Of a stretch of 64,000 nucleotides of DNA, positions 62,464 through 64,000 are shown in pieces (within the stretch, counting starts at the first letter, position 1; every line of letters begins with the position of its first letter). The notes under the pieces are model-generated. The model saw only the letters and a program-made list of their open reading frames with translations, was not told the origin of the DNA and did no database searches. The translations under genes and the position numbers were made by a program. The stretch is from Streptomyces sp. NRRL F-5727. GTDB lineage: Bacteria; Actinomycetota; Actinomycetes; Streptomycetales; Streptomycetaceae. The stretch spans positions 38,806 to 102,805 of the forward strand of contig NZ_JOGX01000044.1 in the NCBI RefSeq assembly GCF_000719555.1, in the 5' to 3' direction.

Positions 62464-64000
62464 TCAGGCCCGGGCGCCCGGGCCGTCCAGCTCCGCGCGC
62501 ATCCGGGCGCGCAGGTCCAGCGTCGCCACCAGCCGCTGGAACGCCTCCGCCCAGTACGCGCCCGCGCCCGGCGAGGCGTCCTCCGCCTCCGGGACCGCGG
62601 CGGCCAGCGACTCCAGCTGCCGGGCGGCCGTGGGGGACAGGCACCGCTCCGCGAGCCCCATCACCCCGCTGAAGCTCCACGGATAGCTGCCCGCGTCCCG
62701 CGCGATGTCCAGGGCGTCGATCACCGCCTCGCCCAGCGGCTCCGCCCACGGCACCGCGCAGACCCCGAGCAGCTGGAAGGCCTCCGACAGGCCGTGCGCC
62801 GCCACGAACGCCGCCACCCACCCGGCCCGCTCCGCCGGATCGAGCGTCGCGAGCAGCTGCGCCCGCTCCGCCAGCGAGGAGGTGCCGGGACCCGTCGCAG
62901 GCGGCACCGACGGCGCGCCGAGCAGCGCCCGCGACCAGGCCGCGTCCCGCTGCCGCACCGCCGCCCGGCACCACGCCGCGTGCAGCTCCGCCTGCCAGTC
63001 GTCGGCGACCGGCAGCGCCACGATCTCCTCCGGAGCACGCCCCCCGAACCGGGCCGGCCAGCAGGACAGCGGCGCCGCCTCCACCAGCTGCCCCAGCCAC
63101 CAGGACCGCTCGCCCCGGCCCGACGGCGGCACCGCCGACACACCGTCCCGGCGCATCTCCTCGTCGCACTCGTGCGGGGCCTCCACGACGACCGTCGGCA
63201 CGGCCGCCGTCCGGTCCAGTCCCACACAGGTGACCGCCCGGTCCGCCATGCGGCCCGCGAGCGCCGAGCCCGGCAGCGCGGAGAGCAGCTCGGCGGCGGT
63301 CGCCCGGACGTTGCGGCTGCGGTCGGCGAGGGCCGCCTCCAGGAACTCCTCGTCCGCCGCCGAGAGACCCGCGCGCAGCGAGTCCAGGAACATCAGCCGG
63401 TCCTCGGCCCGCTCCCCGGCCCAGGTCCCCGCGAGCAGGGCCCGCCCGGCCGCCGGATCCTTCGCCCGTACGGCTCCGAGCAGCGCGACCCGCTCCGCGA
63501 ACAGGCCCTCCTCCCACAGCTCCCGCACCGCCTCCGCGTCCTCCGGGTCCGGCAGCGAGCCACCCGCGCCGCCGCCCCGCAGCGCGAACCGCCAGTCCGG
63601 GTTGAGCCCGGCCAGCCACAGCCCGCGCGGTCCGGCGAGCGCCAGCGCCTGGGGCCGCAGGTCGGTGCGCGCCCTGGCCGCGTCGAGGAGCGCCGGCAGG
63701 GCCGCGGCGGGCGCCTTGAAACCGCGCTCCACGGCCAGCGCCAGCCACTGCGGCAGCAGTTCGGCGAGGTCCGGCGCGGTGCCCCGGCGGCCGCCCGCGG
63801 GCGCGGGCGCGGCGCGGCCGGCGAGCAGCCGCTCCAGCCGGCGGCGGGCCGCGTCGGGCAGCGGCGGGCGGGGGTCCTCCGGGGCCGGTGCCGGCGGCAC
63901 GGCGGCGGGGCCGGGGCGCAGGCCGGCGCGGCGGCGCAGGGCGTGGCGGGCGGCGGTGTCGAGCAGGGCGTCGGCGGCGGTGGGGCCGCGGGTGCCGGGG
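62464..64000 (-). CDS. DUF5691-type protein, partial at window end
   Basis: The frame is open from the stop at 62464 through base 64000 without a start that must be used; a GTG at 63900 exists, but the upstream sequence reads as coding (GPTAADALLDTAARHALRRR). Over 500 residues, largely helical with Ala/Leu/Arg repeats and Trp-rich segments (DWRFALRG, ERSWWLGQLVEAAPLSCWP). Such DUF5691 genes occur next to MoxR/SWIM-type ATPase genes in actinobacteria, from memory. Function unknown; 5' end lies beyond the window. Confidence 0.75.
   Translation of the reverse strand, partial: PGTRGPTAADALLDTAARHALRRRAGLRPGPAAVPPAPAPEDPRPPLPDAARRRLERLLAGRAAPAPAGGRRGTAPDLAELLPQWLALAVERGFKAPAAALPALLDAARARTDLRPQALALAGPRGLWLAGLNPDWRFALRGGGAGGSLPDPEDAEAVRELWEEGLFAERVALLGAVRAKDPAAGRALLAGTWAGERAEDRLMFLDSLRAGLSAADEEFLEAALADRSRNVRATAAELLSALPGSALAGRMADRAVTCVGLDRTAAVPTVVVEAPHECDEEMRRDGVSAVPPSGRGERSWWLGQLVEAAPLSCWPARFGGRAPEEIVALPVADDWQAELHAAWCRAAVRQRDAAWSRALLGAPSVPPATGPGTSSLAERAQLLATLDPAERAGWVAAFVAAHGLSEAFQLLGVCAVPWAEPLGEAVIDALDIARDAGSYPWSFSGVMGLAERCLSPTAARQLESLAAAVPEAEDASPGAGAYWAEAFQRLVATLDLRARMRAELDGPGARA

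Overview
The window is a stretch of Streptomyces chromosome core. GC is very high with strong G/C third-position bias, and it carries a WhiB-type developmental regulator (WhiD), the atypical response regulator BldM, a groES-groEL1 operon with CIRCE operators, and a GroEL1 with a His-rich tail. Gene order (nnrD-alr-tsaE-tsaB-rimI-tsaD ... groES-groEL1 ... whiD-bldM-sigma-guaB-guaB3 ... three Ser/Thr kinases ... guaA ... pcrA ... icmB) matches, from memory and without a database check, the S. coelicolor SCO4743-SCO4800 neighbourhood. The groES/groEL1/whiB3/sigD/guaB2/guaB3 block also matches M. tuberculosis.

Region by region. 1-7.7 kb: end of the NAD(P)HX dehydratase gene, an L,D-transpeptidase, alanine racemase, an alpha/beta hydrolase, and the t6A tRNA-modification genes tsaE, tsaB, tsaD with rimI. 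Inside this block sit a small gene behind an iron box and an L,D-transpeptidase-like protein that has lost its catalytic Cys. 7.7-13.4 kb is more variable: two paralogous polysaccharide deacetylase lipoproteins flank a DGPF/ECF42 sigma pair, a truncated palindromic repeat element fused to a membrane-protein ORF, and a THUMP-like methyltransferase. 13.5-15.8 kb: groES-groEL1 with two CIRCE boxes and an internal terminator. 15.8-24.6 kb: a SnoaL-like protein, an ATPase-less ABC sugar importer operon with a 2-hydroxyacid dehydrogenase and its DeoR/LacI-hybrid regulator (with a matching pair of candidate operators), then an SDR, a MOSC protein and a LysR regulator. 24.7-29.9 kb: whiD, bldM (with a textbook sigma-BldN promoter), a ShbA/SigD-type sigma gene, guaB and guaB3.

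29.9-33.8 kb: a proline-rich membrane protein, a UDP-sugar-dehydrogenase-like protein lacking its catalytic Cys, and glpD. 34.0-41.2 kb: three membrane Ser/Thr kinase-family genes in a row sharing a similar C-terminal extracellular domain. The middle one is a pseudokinase and carries a TTA codon (bldA control). 41.3-45.1 kb: succinate-semialdehyde dehydrogenase, a GMC oxidoreductase and a 15-16 bp minisatellite. 45.1-47.9 kb: a chorismate mutase preceded by a candidate leaderless attenuator peptide, and guaA.

48.0-64.0 kb: a class II aldolase, membrane proteins, a divergent PspC/histidine-kinase/response-regulator envelope-stress module (EsrISR/LiaFSR-like), an NlpC/P60 hydrolase, PcrA helicase, an M23 peptidase, a lipase-like hydrolase, the IcmB subunit of isobutyryl-CoA mutase, and a DUF5691-type protein cut by the window end. 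Many convergent pairs are separated by perfect 20-24 bp hairpins without U-tracts.

I see no prophage, CRISPR array, insertion-sequence transposase, tRNA or rRNA. No clearly new multi-gene defence or biosynthetic system is evident. The best leads are regulatory (attenuator, operators, iron box) and pseudo-enzymes.
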